64,000 nucleotides of DNA from Armigeres subalbatus (taxonomy: Eukaryota > Arthropoda > Insecta > Diptera > Culicidae), in the NCBI RefSeq assembly GCF_024139115.2, contig NC_085141.1, forward strand, positions 378,354,995 to 378,418,994, read 5' to 3'. Positions 10,100-20,840 of the stretch are shown in pieces. The position numbers and the translations under genes were made by a program. Under the pieces are notes generated by a model. That model worked only from the letters and a program-made list of their open reading frames with translations. It did not search any database and was not told where the DNA came from. Each line of letters starts with the position of its first letter. Position 1 is the first letter of the stretch.

Positions 10100-11700
10100 A
10101 TTCTTCAAACTCTTGGCTGTGTATATGTAGACTAGAAATCACTGTGGGGATTTTGTACATAAATTCACTCAAAAACTCCTCAGTAAATCCTCCGAAATCC
10201 TCTCAAGAAAATTCCTGCGCTAATCGAGTGGAACATTTTTTTATATATTCCCTGTGGAAATTTCTCCCTAAGCACCTTTAGTTAATTGTCTTACGGAAAT
10301 TTCTTCTTTACATACTTTATTTATGGGTCCTGTACACCCCGGCGGTTCAAAGGGCCGACTTGAAAGATCTCCATGCTGAGCGATGGCCAGCTAACGCTTT
10401 AACCAGTTACCAGGTTAGATTCCGTTAACTTCTTTTATTTTTTTATTGAGGTTTTGTCGCCATGAGCCTCTGGGTCTGCTTCTGCTGCGATCTCCCGCTG
10501 GGTTCCAATCTAATGCTTGTTTACAGATTTCGTTATCGTCCCTAAGGTGTGGCCAACCCAGCCCCACTTACGATCCCGATTCCGATCCTATTACTATCGG
10601 TCTCTGGTGACAACGACGATGGAGCTCGCTGTTTGAGATGTTGATGAACACCTACAGAAGTTGGGTTGATATAACATAACTGACCATTAGCGTCTTCACA
10701 GGGATCGTTGCATTTATCATCGCCTCGCTTTAGCGTCGTGAGATTTCGTAGAGGAAATTTTTTCCGGGAAGTGTAATAATTATTATTAGAATTCTTGTGG
10801 ATTGAATTCTTGCAGGAATTTCTATGAAGATTCTTTGCTGAACTCTATAGAAGATTCCTAGAGACTACTTCAGTAAAGTACTTCAAAAAATCTTCCAGAT
10901 ATTTATTCGGATGTTTCCCCAGGATGTCATCAAATACACTGTCCTTCGGTTACTGCGAATATACCTCAGGAATTATTTCGAAAAATCCATAATTTCTAAT
11001 GGAATTTCTCCGAGAATTCCTTCAGCTTCAGCTTCAGCAGCTTATCTGAGCAATTCCGAGGAAACTTCTACTGGAATTCTTGTTTTTATTCTGTGGAACT
11101 CATCATCCTATAATTCATGTGAAAATTTTTTCGGGGATTTCAGGAAACTCCGAACATTTTTTTTCCGATTTCCGAAATATCTGTAGGATTAAGTAAGAAT
11201 TCTACAGGAATACTCGAAAAAAATTTCGCATAAATTCTCGGAAGGATAGCCCTTCAGGAGCTCCCTGAGCATTTACGGTATGAATTACCGAGAAAAAATC
11301 AGGAAGTATAATCGTAGGAATTGAACAACAGATTACTTGAACAACAAATTTCCCGAAGAAATCTCTGGAAGAACTCTTGAAGCAATTCTGTCAGGATTTC
11401 CGGTATGATTTGGATTCCAAGGTAGTATTTTCGAAAGTATTCTAAGGTATATTTTTACTCCACTACTAGTTTTCTCCCATTCAGGAGGAACTATCAAAGA
11501 ATTTCTTGGAAAATTTCGCAGGACTTTTCTGCAGGAATTCTCTCGGGAACTGCCGAGAGATTTGCTAAAGCAGTTTTTGGAGAAAAAAATTCTACCTCGA
11601 TTCTAAGAATTTCTGTAAGACTAGTAACTTATTGAAATAATCGCCTGATGATTTTCCGCAGGATTTTCGGCTCGATTTTTTCGGAAACTGGTTTAGTCTA
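10100..11700. repeat. Degenerate GGAATTCC-type repeat field
   Basis: Short units built around GAATTCCT, AATTTCTCC and GGAAATTC recur irregularly at 10150-10320 and 10760-11690. They are interrupted by an unrelated block (about 10325-10755) that resembles a worn retroelement but cannot be classified. Short open frames inside are repeat translations. Confidence 0.55.
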
Positions 11701-11728
11701 ATTAAAGTGCATCGGCTTTCTTTCGAAA

Positions 11729-11774
11729 TTTATTCATATATGACACATAAGTTTCATAGGTGCATCACTTTATT
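11729..11774 (-). promoter_or_regulatory. Candidate poly(A) signals of the TTC39 gene
   Basis: On the minus strand AATAAA occurs at 11774-11769 and 11734-11729. These are about 370 and 410 nt downstream of the stop codon at 12140. They are the nearest good matches I saw and would give a 3' UTR of about 0.4 kb. No cleavage evidence is available. Confidence 0.35.
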
Positions 11775-12139
11775 CAAATATATATTAGTAGTTTGTCCAT
11801 AAAATTAGATTCACTACTCTCGTCGTGGTTGATGCTATCGTGAGTTCTAATACAAATTAACCATGTACTACAAACTTAACAGAAAGTAACAATTTATGAA
11901 ATTCAAATCGTTCTACGATCAAGCATTTTAACTGATTTTTTTTCTGGAAATAATATACTTAGCTAATTAAACAAAATCATCCCGAATGAGTTCATCCTTT
12001 AAATGCAATTCCCCCCGTTGCGTTGTCTTTTGTCCCCTTTTGGTACTATTAAACTATTAGACTAGATTTCTACCATTTCTTTGATTCCTTACCCGAGAAA
12101 AAAACTGATATCATTCTTTGAAAGCAAAAGTTGCCATTC

Positions 12140-14426
12140 CTAATCACCACCTGCCGGAATGTTTTCGTAACTCTTCCCCTTCAGTTCGATGAGAGCCGTG
12201 TGAATGCGGAAATGCAACCGCGATTCCAGCGAGTATCCATTATAGTTTTTCCTGAAAGTTAAAAAAGATGGAATGTTAATTGATTGATCCTGGTTCAGTT
12301 GAACGCTGCTTACTTCGCATCTTCGAGAGCAAGAATGGCTTGTTCCTTTTTCCCTTGATCGACGTAAATGAGAGCGATTTCCACAATGGCGTACGGCACT
12401 ACGTAAAAGTCTTCCTTTAGATCTTTGAACATTGCAACCACGGTTTCGAGGCATCTGTTGATTAAATAATTTAAGTAGATTTCTGGCATTAATATATTTC
12501 AAGGCGTTATATAATTTAAATTAAGGTACAGTTTCACGAAGCCTTGCTCTTCTTTAAAACAGGACTGAAATAAAGTAAACATCTTTGGCATTTTTGCAAA
12601 ATTGATGAACCTTGCCACAATTGGATAAGAAAAAACTTGATACGTTTTGTGTAGAAAAAAAAGTGTTTACTCTAATAAAAGTATGCAACTCTGACTGCTC
12701 AAAAATTACCTCAGCGCCTGTAGCGGACTATTCATCTGTCTCAGACATGCTCCTTTAAGTAACAGTAGCAGCGCTTTGTTATCTACGTCGTATGCATTCA
12801 ATGGGCTGTTGGTTTTCTTCCGCTGCCGTTCCTCCATTTCCGTCAAGTTCTCCTCCACTATCCGGAATACCCCGTCCGCCAGGTGGAAGTGCTTTCCGAG
12901 TATTTTAAACAGATTCCAAACATACATAAGCTCCAACGCCGGCACGTAGAGGAACGATTGCTGGGCGAAGAAACGTTCAGTCTTTTTGCAGGCAAATTTC
13001 TCCATCGGCAGAGATTTCCCGGCGATTCGTTGTTTGTACTTTGGTACCTCCTTCATCAGTCCGTCCAGCGTGCGCAGTTCGACTGACGTGAGATCGGAGC
13101 GCTTCATCATGCACATGATGGATGCCTTCTGATATGTATAGATCGTACGTGACCACTTGCTGTGCTCCACCAGGTACGTGGCAAAGAGCAAAGATTCTCG
13201 CCAGTCTAATCGTAAACTAGAGCAATGGCGATGTTATTAGACCTTACATTCTCACACGCTACTAATATCGAATCGAACCTACCAATTCACCCACAACAGT
13301 TCCCAGAAGCAAAGATGATGAAATTGAGGCCACACGTTCTGTGACTTCCAGGATTTTTTGTACCACATCAGAGCATCGTCCAGGTTACCCTTCATGAACT
13401 CCAGTCTTCCCTTGAAGAACAGAAACCATACCCCGTCCGGGTAAAGTTTCAGCTGCTTGTTAAGTAACTCATCGCAAAACTTCAGATCCCCTTCTCTATG
13501 GCTTAGGACGTAACAGACTATTAGATTGTACCCGAGTAGGGTCATCACACAGAGCACCTGTCGGATGCCGAGGCTCTGCGATCCGACTATTAAGTCTTGC
13601 ATGCCGGATTGCTTAAAAATGATTAAAAAAAAAAGTTTAATTAGTTTAGTTAGTTTTGAGTGTTTTTTGTTTAACTTTACCTTATTCCCGGAAAATCCTA
13701 TAAACTCTAACAGTTTGATGACCCTTCCCGGAAGCAGCGAGATCATAAGATTAAATGTACCCAGCCCCATTCGAACCCCACTTTCAAAATGCACTCTGGA
13801 ACTTTCCGACTCCCACTGTCTCTGGTTGAGTATAATGTTGCATTCCCTGTTCGATAAAGACATCAATGTAAAAATTTATCATAAATCTCCACTCATCCAC
13901 AAAGCACTTACTTATACATGGCGAAGCAGTTGCGAATCTTCATACCGCCCTTGATCAAACTGGTTAACGTTTCGTCCTCTATGAACGTCAGCATCGCCTT
14001 CAGTAGCATCGCCTCAGCCGTGCATAGCTCCGCGTGGGCCTCGACGTCCGTGTACTGTTCGTAGTTTACCTTTTTGAACGTTTTCCCGATGGTTTCCGTC
14101 AGGGTGTTCTTCTTCCGGTAGCGATTGCACACGCCCAAGCACTGCTTCAGCGCGTCGGACGCCGCCGCTATGTGCTGCTGCTCGAACGTTAGCATGGCTT
14201 CCAGATAGGCGAACACGCTGTGCCCCACCGAGTGGTACATGCTCGACGTTGCCCTGGAAGAAGAATGGAGAGAAAGGGGTCGAAACACTATCAGGACTGC
14301 TGGAAACATGCTAATCGACAGTGACACATACCATGGTTTCATCATTGCTCCCGCTTCGTTGAACTTGTTGTTGAAAAACAGATTGGTCGCCAGCTTAGCT
14401 TCCGTCAGGGCCGCTTCCAGGTCCAT
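12140..14426 (-). CDS. TTC39 (family): TTC39/Iml2-family tetratricopeptide protein, seven exons
   Basis: Exons: 14426-14332, 14253-13912, 13846-13681, 13611-13283, 13216-12710, 12454-12314, 12251-12140. All six introns (78, 65, 69, 66, 255 and 62 bp) start GT and end AG. The joined length is 1692 nt, or 564 codons including TAG, and the phases agree at every junction. Family signatures appear in order: LATNLFFNNKFNEA...MKPW (residues about 12-32), SMYHSVGHSVFAYLEAMLTF (about 36), HFESGVRMGLGTFNLM and LLPGRVIKLLEFIGFSGN (about 165-200), FHHLCFWELLW (about 297-308), HSKWSRTIYTYQKA (about 325), and SLESRLHFRIHTAL near the C-terminus. The size is close to vertebrate TTC39 proteins. The family has TPR-like helical repeats and is thought to act as an adaptor; TTC39B affects LXR and lipid metabolism in mammals. 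The role in insects is unknown. An acceptor (CTTTCTAG, 14440) lies just upstream with the frame open to it, so a further 5' exon and a different start are likely. Confidence 0.93.
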
Positions 14427-14439
14427 GGCGCATAGTGGC

Positions 14440-14955
14440 CTAGAAAGTGGGCGAGGATTCCCGGAAAAGAACAGAGGGAAACCAATTAAACCGATGTTAA
14501 CGGGTGCATAAAACAGGATGCGTCAATCCATGATGGCAGCTCAGGCTTGCGATGGAATGTACGGCAGTCTATGCCAGAGTCGTATGGCGCCGATGCTCGG
14601 GCGAAGGGCAATCAACCACAATTGAATCGGGGTGAACACTAAACGGGACGGGAAACGGATTTCAATTTCATATTGCTTCGGTTGTGGCGGAAATTCTCCT
14701 CGAGTTTATATGGGTATAATGTTGGTAGCACGTGTATAATTGAATAGATACTGACACGTGAAGGTTTTACGTGGCATTGGGGAAATGTCCGTCCACTACA
14801 AAGATGATGATCAATGCAATTGAGTGGCAATTAATGCGGTTTACCTACTCGTAATGCAAGGATATTTTCCATGTTAGTCGAACAATTATGTTGAACTAAA
14901 CAAAGGGATATCAGTTTCAAGCTCATATTGCATGTATTGGATAAAAACCTGAGAA
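14440..14955. other. Upstream flank or first known intron of the TTC39 gene
   Basis: This is the region immediately 5' of the first recognised TTC39 exon. If the acceptor at 14440 is used, it is intron sequence. No upstream exon could be identified with confidence and no open frame looks conserved. Confidence 0.45.
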
Positions 14956-14968
14956 TTTTCCTTTGCAG

Positions 14969-15023
14969 GGCTGAGCCAGCCAAGGGCTGGAATCCCTTTA
15001 AATAAAGCCAATAATAATAATAT
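14969..15023 (+). mobile_element. Tail-only retroelement insertion, 55 bp
   Basis: A perfect 13-bp TSD, TTTTCCTTTGCAG, lies at 14956-14968 and 15024-15036. The insert carries GAGCCAGCCAAGGGCTG and TTTAAATAAAGCC, and ends with AATAATAATAATA. It is the extreme 3' end of a LINE or SINE family also seen at 26819-26877. Confidence 0.85.
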
Positions 15024-15124
15024 TTTTCCTTTGCAGAAACTTAGACAGCATGATTATTGGGAAAGGTGCAAAGCACTTATAATTTGATTACACACATTTT
15101 TCTTTTGATTCTTCTTCTGTTTTG

Positions 15125-15245
15125 TTAACCTCTATGCCCATGGAACTCAACAAGTTTTCCAACCCGAAAATATCCTAAGCCAGACCGGGAATCGAACATT
15201 GTACCTCCAGCTTTGTATTGCTTTATGTCCGTGCATCTTACTTCT
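15125..15245 (-). mobile_element. tRNA-derived SINE fragment
   Basis: On the minus strand a box B-like GTTCGATTCCCGG is followed by a segment matching the SINE at 39715-39945. It is diverged and lacks both ends. Confidence 0.5.
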
Positions 15246-15359
15246 ATGTGAAGGAAGGTGGAGCTAGTAAATTTAGCTCATTTGCAAAATTGACCTAATT
15301 AAGAAATATGTTCGGAACCAGTACAGTCACTAGATCAATTTTCAAACGAATTACAAGCC

Positions 15360-15432
15360 ACAGGTAAACTTCGATATAACGTACATTTCGATTTTAAAGT
15401 TGTACGTTTTATATCGAATCGAACGTTATACC
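15360..15432. repeat. Small palindromic remnant
   Basis: Self-complementary blocks TTCGATATAACGTAC and CGAACGTTATACCGAAG suggest the remains of a hairpin MITE of about 70 bp. Neighbouring 15590-15740 contains a few GAATTTCC-type units. Confidence 0.4.
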
Positions 15433-16026
15433 GAAGCATGAATAATTATCCTCGTTTTTCACTATTTGAAATTGGTTTTATTATTATTATTTTTTCTTCC
15501 AAAATAAGGTTCAGCAAGCAGTGTGAAACAACGTTTCTTGTAAACATTTCCAACAAACTTGTTCGTTATTAAGAAAAATTACCCGAAAAATTAAATTTCT
15601 TTGAGATTTCTTCGAAAATTCCTTGAGGAATTTTTCATTTAGTCAAAATATCTGAATTTTATCCGAAATTTTGTTGAAAGAATTCTTCCGGAAATTCCCT
15701 GTACTTAAGAATGGAATAGTTTCTGATGGAATTCCAGGACCAGCAAAGCCCCAAGCTGCTGGTCTAAAGCCACGGTAACTTCCGGGTACTCATGGTCGAT
15801 TTACTTACTATGTTAGCCTGTGAAGATAATTCCTTATGGGTTATTGAGACTTATGTAGTGGAAAGTCTGACAAATACGAAGCGAACTGTAGCAATGGAAA
15901 ACAAGATTTTTTAACTAAAGACTTAACGGACAACTGTGGTTCGGAGGGCCCTACAAATTTTGGTGAAATTATTATCGTCGGATGGATACGATGGTGAATT
16001 CCATGCTACTTCACGGGATCATTTAA

Positions 16027-16248
16027 GGTCCCTCCTGACGGAATCCAAGTTCCAAAGTGCTCGCGTTTTCGGGGGCACACCACTCGATACGGAAGCAACA
16101 CACAACTGTCATTTTTATTATTTCACGCAAGCTGCGACGCAGCAAAGCGAAATCAACAAAAAATGACAGTTGTGCGCCGCCTCCGTATCGAGTGGTGTGC
16201 CCCCGAAAACGCGAGTACTTTGAAATTTGGATTCCGTCAGGAGTGATC
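16027..16248. mobile_element. Palindromic MITE at a TTAA site
   Basis: TTAA stands at 16023-16026 and 16249-16252. The arms of about 95 bp are nearly perfect complements (CTCCTGACGGAATCCAA, GCTCGCGTTTTCGGGGGCAC, ACTCGATACGGA), with a centre of about 45 bp. A TTAA target is the hallmark of piggyBac-type transposition. A half copy exists at 2787-2912. Confidence 0.85.
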
Positions 16249-16252
16249 TTAA

Positions 16253-17265
16253 CAGGCTCGCTTCACTGGCTCTCACGACCAGACTTTTGCAAGCTTACAA
16301 AATAGAGTTTGACGGTAAAGCCTAATAATGAACGGTGGTCAGGATTCGAGAAAGCTGATATCATAATGTTCTGGCAAGGTACATACTTTACGGAACGTCA
16401 CGAAAACACCTTTGCCTCTTCTGACCAGTTATGCAGTTATTTTTTTTCACCACGCACGCGTGACGTATTAAGTACGTTTTGATCAAAGCAAGCTTAGTTC
16501 GGCTAGCACTAATTTTTCGCAATGGTGCCTTTTGCCAACCGTTGTGGTGAGCTCTACTTTGATCCGTTTTTTTTTAACGTGTCTACTGTTAAAACGTTTG
16601 TGACGTTTTAGCTGTTTAACACTCCCGGTTCGTTTGTGTAGTCTTGTGTGTGTCTTTCCTTCATTGCTCCGGACTGAACTTGTCAATAGCAGAGACTGTC
16701 CTATTCCGTCACCTTCTTTTATATTTTTTGCATCTACTCGAAACTTCTGAAAACCATTCTCCATGAGTAAAGCGACTCATAACGGATGAGTTCTCGAAGA
16801 AACGGTGAGTTTTTAACACACTAAACAAATTTTAAATAATAACAACTAGGTGTCATGTGAAACTATTAATTTTAAATTCCGATTTATGGCTACATGGAAA
16901 GCCTCTACAATCCTAGCCGGATACTTCTCAATAAATAGATTTATAAATAAATAGAATAATGATAAATAATGAATAAATAAATGAATAATCTATCTCAAAA
17001 AATAGGAAATAAATAATCAATGCATCTGAATGAATAGTAAAATAAAAAGATAAATAAATAAGGCCGATACAAATATTTTAAAACAATTCTGTCTCCACCC
17101 CCTCTGATTTTTTAGCCCAAAAGTAATATTTTGAGGGGGCAACAAAATAAAATTCGGATAATTTAGAGAATTTTCAAAACATTCGCAAACAAATCCGAGA
17201 AGTTTTTTGATTTCTTTCGTTTTAATATTTATTTTTTATTATCTCCCTTGACCTTCCGGAGACCA
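16253..17265. other. Unannotated region with AATA-rich stretch
   Basis: At 16930-17065 imperfect ATAAATAAATGA-type repeats occur. A minus-strand open frame (16764-16483, 93 codons, Lys/Arg-rich) has no recognisable domain and I do not call it a gene. The rest shows no structure. Confidence 0.4.
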
Positions 17266-17269
17266 GTGG

Positions 17270-17606
17270 GAGTGAGTATCCATGTCAGCCTCACGTGGTA
17301 TGTTAAGGGCGAGCACCCAAGTCAGCCTCGCATGGCATGTCAGAAGTGAGAACCTAAGTAAGTCCCACATGGTGTGTCAGAGCGTATGTCAGGAGGAGTG
17401 GCAGGGTGTGCAAGAGTGAGCACCCAAAAAAAGTCTCAGATTGATATGCTAGAGCGTGAATCAGGTGGTAGGGTGAGCATCCAAGTTAGTCTCACATGGT
17501 GCAGCCAAGTAAGACTTATATGGTGCGTCAGAAAGAGTGTCAGAGTGTGTCATAGGGTATGTTAGAGAGAGCACCCAAGTAAGCCTCATACGGAATGAGT
17601 GCCTGT
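17270..17606 (+). repeat. Minisatellite GAGCACCCAAGT..CCTCA
   Basis: Imperfect tandem units of very roughly 45 bp contain GAGCACCCAAGTCAGCCT, CATGGTGTGTCAGAG and variants. About seven copies. Open frames across it are artefacts. Confidence 0.7.
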
Positions 17607-17620
17607 GTGAGCATGAATGA

Positions 17621-17715
17621 TTATTATTTTATTTATTCAGACTAAGGCCGAAGTGGCCTGTGCGGTATATAAGAGTCTTCTCCATTCGGCTCGGTCCATG
17701 GCTACACGTCACGTC
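17621..17715 (-). mobile_element. Tail-only RTE insertion, 95 bp
   Basis: A 14-bp TSD, GTGAGCATGAATGA, occurs at 17607-17620 and 17716-17729. The insert is the last 95 bp of the RTE subfamily found at 2403 and 3370 (minus sense: CATGGACCGAGCCGAATGG ... AATAATAA tail). The host sequence is the end of the minisatellite. Confidence 0.9.
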
Positions 17716-17914
17716 GTGAGCATGAATGAGCGAGTATTGCCTATCCCCCAGAAGTAATGCTGGGAGGCAGTTCCTAGGAGAACCAGGGTATTAGTAGAGA
17801 GGGTAACTCAAGTAACCTTCCGTTGCCTGGGTGGGTTTACTGGGTCCGGCGTTTCGTCAACCCCACTCCCTGAGTGATAATTTCAGGTGTCTGTTTGCCT
17901 TCATCCCTCTATAA

Positions 17915-20753
17915 CAGCGGTTCTCAACCTTTTTCTTGAGAGGTACCCCTTCGATTGTTGGCCTTAGTTGAGGTACCCCCTCTCGAAATAAGGCTTCCAA
18001 TCCTCTTGTAGAATAATTCCGAGCCCTTTGAAAGGAAGCTCCTTTCAGCTTTTGAATTTCTTCAAAGTAGGCTTCCGCGCCACTTAATTAGAGGCTTTTG
18101 GGCCTCTTGTAAAGAGGCTTCCGAGCCTGTTGAAGACGGTTGTCGAGCCACTCAAAAGGAATCTTCCTTTGCATCTTAAAAAGACGCTTCCAAGCCTCTT
18201 AAAAGAAGAATTCCGAGGCAACCTAACCACTTGAAAGGAGGCTTCCGAGCCTCCCGAAAGGAGACTTCCGAGCCTCTTGAAAGGAGGCAACCTAACCTCT
18301 TGAATGAAGACTTCCAAGCCTCACGAAAGGAGCCTTCCGAGCCTCTTGAAAGGAGGCTTCTGAGCCTCTTGAAAGAGGGCTTCCGAGCCTCTTGAAAGAA
18401 GGCTTCCGAGCCTCATGAAAGGATCTTGAAAGGAAGCTTCTGAGCCTCTTGAAAGCAGGCTTTTGAGCCTCTAGAAAAGGAGGTTTTTGAGCCTCTAGAA
18501 AAGAAGGCTTTTGAGCTACTTGAAAGGAGGCTTCTGAGCCTCTTGGAAGGAAGCTTTTGAGCCTCTTGCAAGGAGGCTTCTGCGCCTGGAAGGAGGTTTT
18601 TGAGCCACTTAAAAGGAGTCTCTCTTTGCATCTTAAAATGAGGCTTTTGAGCCTCTAGAAAAGAAGGCTTTTGAGCTTCTTGAAAGGAGGCTTCCGAGCC
18701 TCTTCAAATGACGCTTCCGAGTCTTTTAGAACGATTCTTTTGAGCCTCTTGAAAGGATGCTTTTGAGTCTCTTGAAAGGAGCCTTCCAAGCCTCTTGGAA
18801 GGAGGCTTTTGAGCCTCTTGAATGGAGGCTTCTGAGCCTGGAAGGCGGTTTTTGAGCCACTTAAAAGGAGTCTTCCTTTGCATCTTAAAAGGACGCTTCC
18901 AAGCCTCTTGAATGAAGAATTCCGAGCCTCTTGAATGGAGGCTTCCGAACCACTTGAAAGTAGACTTCCGAGCCTCTTGAAAAGAGGCTTCCGAGCTTCC
19001 TAAAAGGAGGCTTCAGAGCCTCTTGAAGGGAGGCAACCTAATTACTTGAAAGGAGGCTTCCAAACCTCTTGAAAAAAAGAGGCTTCTGAGCCTCTTAAAA
19101 AAAGCCTTCCGAGCATCTTGGAAGGACGCGTCTGAGCCTCTTGAAAGGATCTTGAAAGGAGGCTACCGCGTCTCTTGAAAGGAGGGTTCCGAACCACTTG
19201 AAAAGAAACATCCGAGCCTCTTGAAAGGAGGCTTACGAGCGTTCTGAAAGGAGGCAACCTAACCTCTTGAATGAAGACTTTCGAGCCTCACGAAAGGAGC
19301 CTTCCGAGCCTCTTTATAGGAGGCTTCTGAGCATCTTGAAAGGGGGTTTCCGAGCCCCTCGAAAGAAGGCTTCCGAGCCTCATGAAAGGATCTTGAAATG
19401 AAGCTTCTGAGCCTCTTGAAAGCAGGCTTTTGAGCCTCTAGAAAAGGAGGTTTTTGAGCCTCTAGAAAAGAAGGCTTTTGAGCTACTTGAAATGAGGCTT
19501 CCGAGCCTCTTGAAAGGAGCCGTCTGAGCCTCTTGGAAGAAGCTTCTGAGCCTCTTGAAAGCAGGCTTTTGAGCCTCTAGAAAAGGAGGCTTTTGAACTT
19601 CCAGAAAAGAAGGCTTTTAAGCTTCTTGAAAGGAGGCTTCCGAGCTTCTTGAAAGGAAGCTTCCGAGCCCCTTGAAAGAAGGATTTTGAGCCTCTTGAAA
19701 GGACGCTTCCGAGCCTTTTAGAATGAAGCTTTTGAGTCTCTTGAAAGGAGGCTTCCGAGCCTCTTGAAAGAAGCCTTCCGAGCCTCTTGGAAGGAGGCTT
19801 TTAAGCCTCTTGAAAGGAGGCTTCTGAGCCTGGAAGGCGGTTTTTGGGCCACTTAAAAGGAGTCTTCCTTTGCATCTTAAAAGGACCCTTCCAAGTCTCT
19901 TGAATGAAGAATTCCGAGCCTCTTGAATGGAGGCTTCCGAACCACTTGAAAGTAGACTTCCGAGCCTCTTGAAGGGAGGCTTCCGAGCTTCCTAAAAAGA
20001 GGCTTCAGAGCCTCTTGAAAGGAGGCAACCTAACCACTTGAAAGGAGGCTTCCGAACCTCTTGAAAAAAAGAGACTTCCGAGCCTCATAAAAAAAGCTTT
20101 CCGAGCTTCTTGAGAGGAGGCTTCCGAGCCTCTTGAAAGGATCTTGAAAGGAGGCTACCGCGTCTCTTGAAAGGAGGCTTCCGAGCCTTTTAAAAGGAGA
20201 CTTCCGAGCCTCTTAAAAGGAGGCTTCCGAGCCTCTCAAAAGGAGGTTTACGAGCATCTTGAAAGGAGGCTTACGAGCCTCTTTTAAGGAAGCTTACGAG
20301 CCTCTTGAAAGGAGGCAACCTATAAACTTCAAAGGAGGCTTCTGAAGTGCCCAGGAAGCTTCCGAGCCTCTTGAAAGGAGGCCTTCGAGCTGCTTGGAAG
20401 AAGGCTTCCGAGATGCGTAGAAGGATGCTTCTAATCCTCTTGCAACGAAGCAACCGAGCATTAGTGAAAAAAAATCATTTTGTTCATTCGACGTTTTGCA
20501 CGTTCGATCTTTTGATCCGCAGCCTTTCATACATTGTGCTGGTTGTAGAAGGCAGAATCCAATTGGAATTTATTGATAGCATTGCATATTATGTACAATA
20601 TAATCTTTTGAAATAAAAATACACAATTATCAAAACTGTAGCAATGAGTTTTAATTGTAATACGTCCGCCATTACGCATTTTTGTCCTAGGTACCCCCTA
20701 GGGCCAGCGAAGGTACCCCCAGGGGTACATGTACACCAGGTTGAGAACCGCTG
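17915..20753. mobile_element. hAT-type element filled by a minisatellite
   Basis: The ends are exact inverted repeats CAGCGGTTCTCAACCT. The 8-bp TSD CTCTATAA lies at 17907-17914 and 20754-20761. Inside each end GGTACCCC boxes recur. Between about 18000 and 20460 the element is a tandem array. No transposase frame is visible. The short unique right part is 20460-20753. Confidence 0.9.
18000..20460. repeat. Long minisatellite AGGCTTCCGAGCCTCTTGAA
   Basis: About 100 imperfect units of about 23-25 bp around GAGCCTCTTGAAAGGAGGCT, with variants such as GAGCCTCTAGAAAAG and AACCTAACC. Longer blocks are themselves repeated: the order near 18240-18500 recurs near 19250-19470, and 18840-19060 recurs near 19820-20060. 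This indicates amplification of roughly 1 kb segments as well as of single units. Confidence 0.9.
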
Positions 20754-20840
20754 CTCTATAAAAAAAAGCCCTATGGGACATAATAGTAATTCAATATTTG
20801 TAACGGCTTAAATAAATAAGCAAATGAATAAATCTATATA

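Noticed and set aside
13526..13954. 142-codon plus-strand gene
   Set aside because: It is the antisense shadow of TTC39 exons 3 and 4.
16483..16764. 93-codon basic protein on the minus strand
   Set aside because: No domain, no splice or promoter context and no second line of evidence.
18000..20460. CRISPR array
   Set aside because: Units are contiguous, imperfect and without unique spacers, in a eukaryotic context and inside a transposon.
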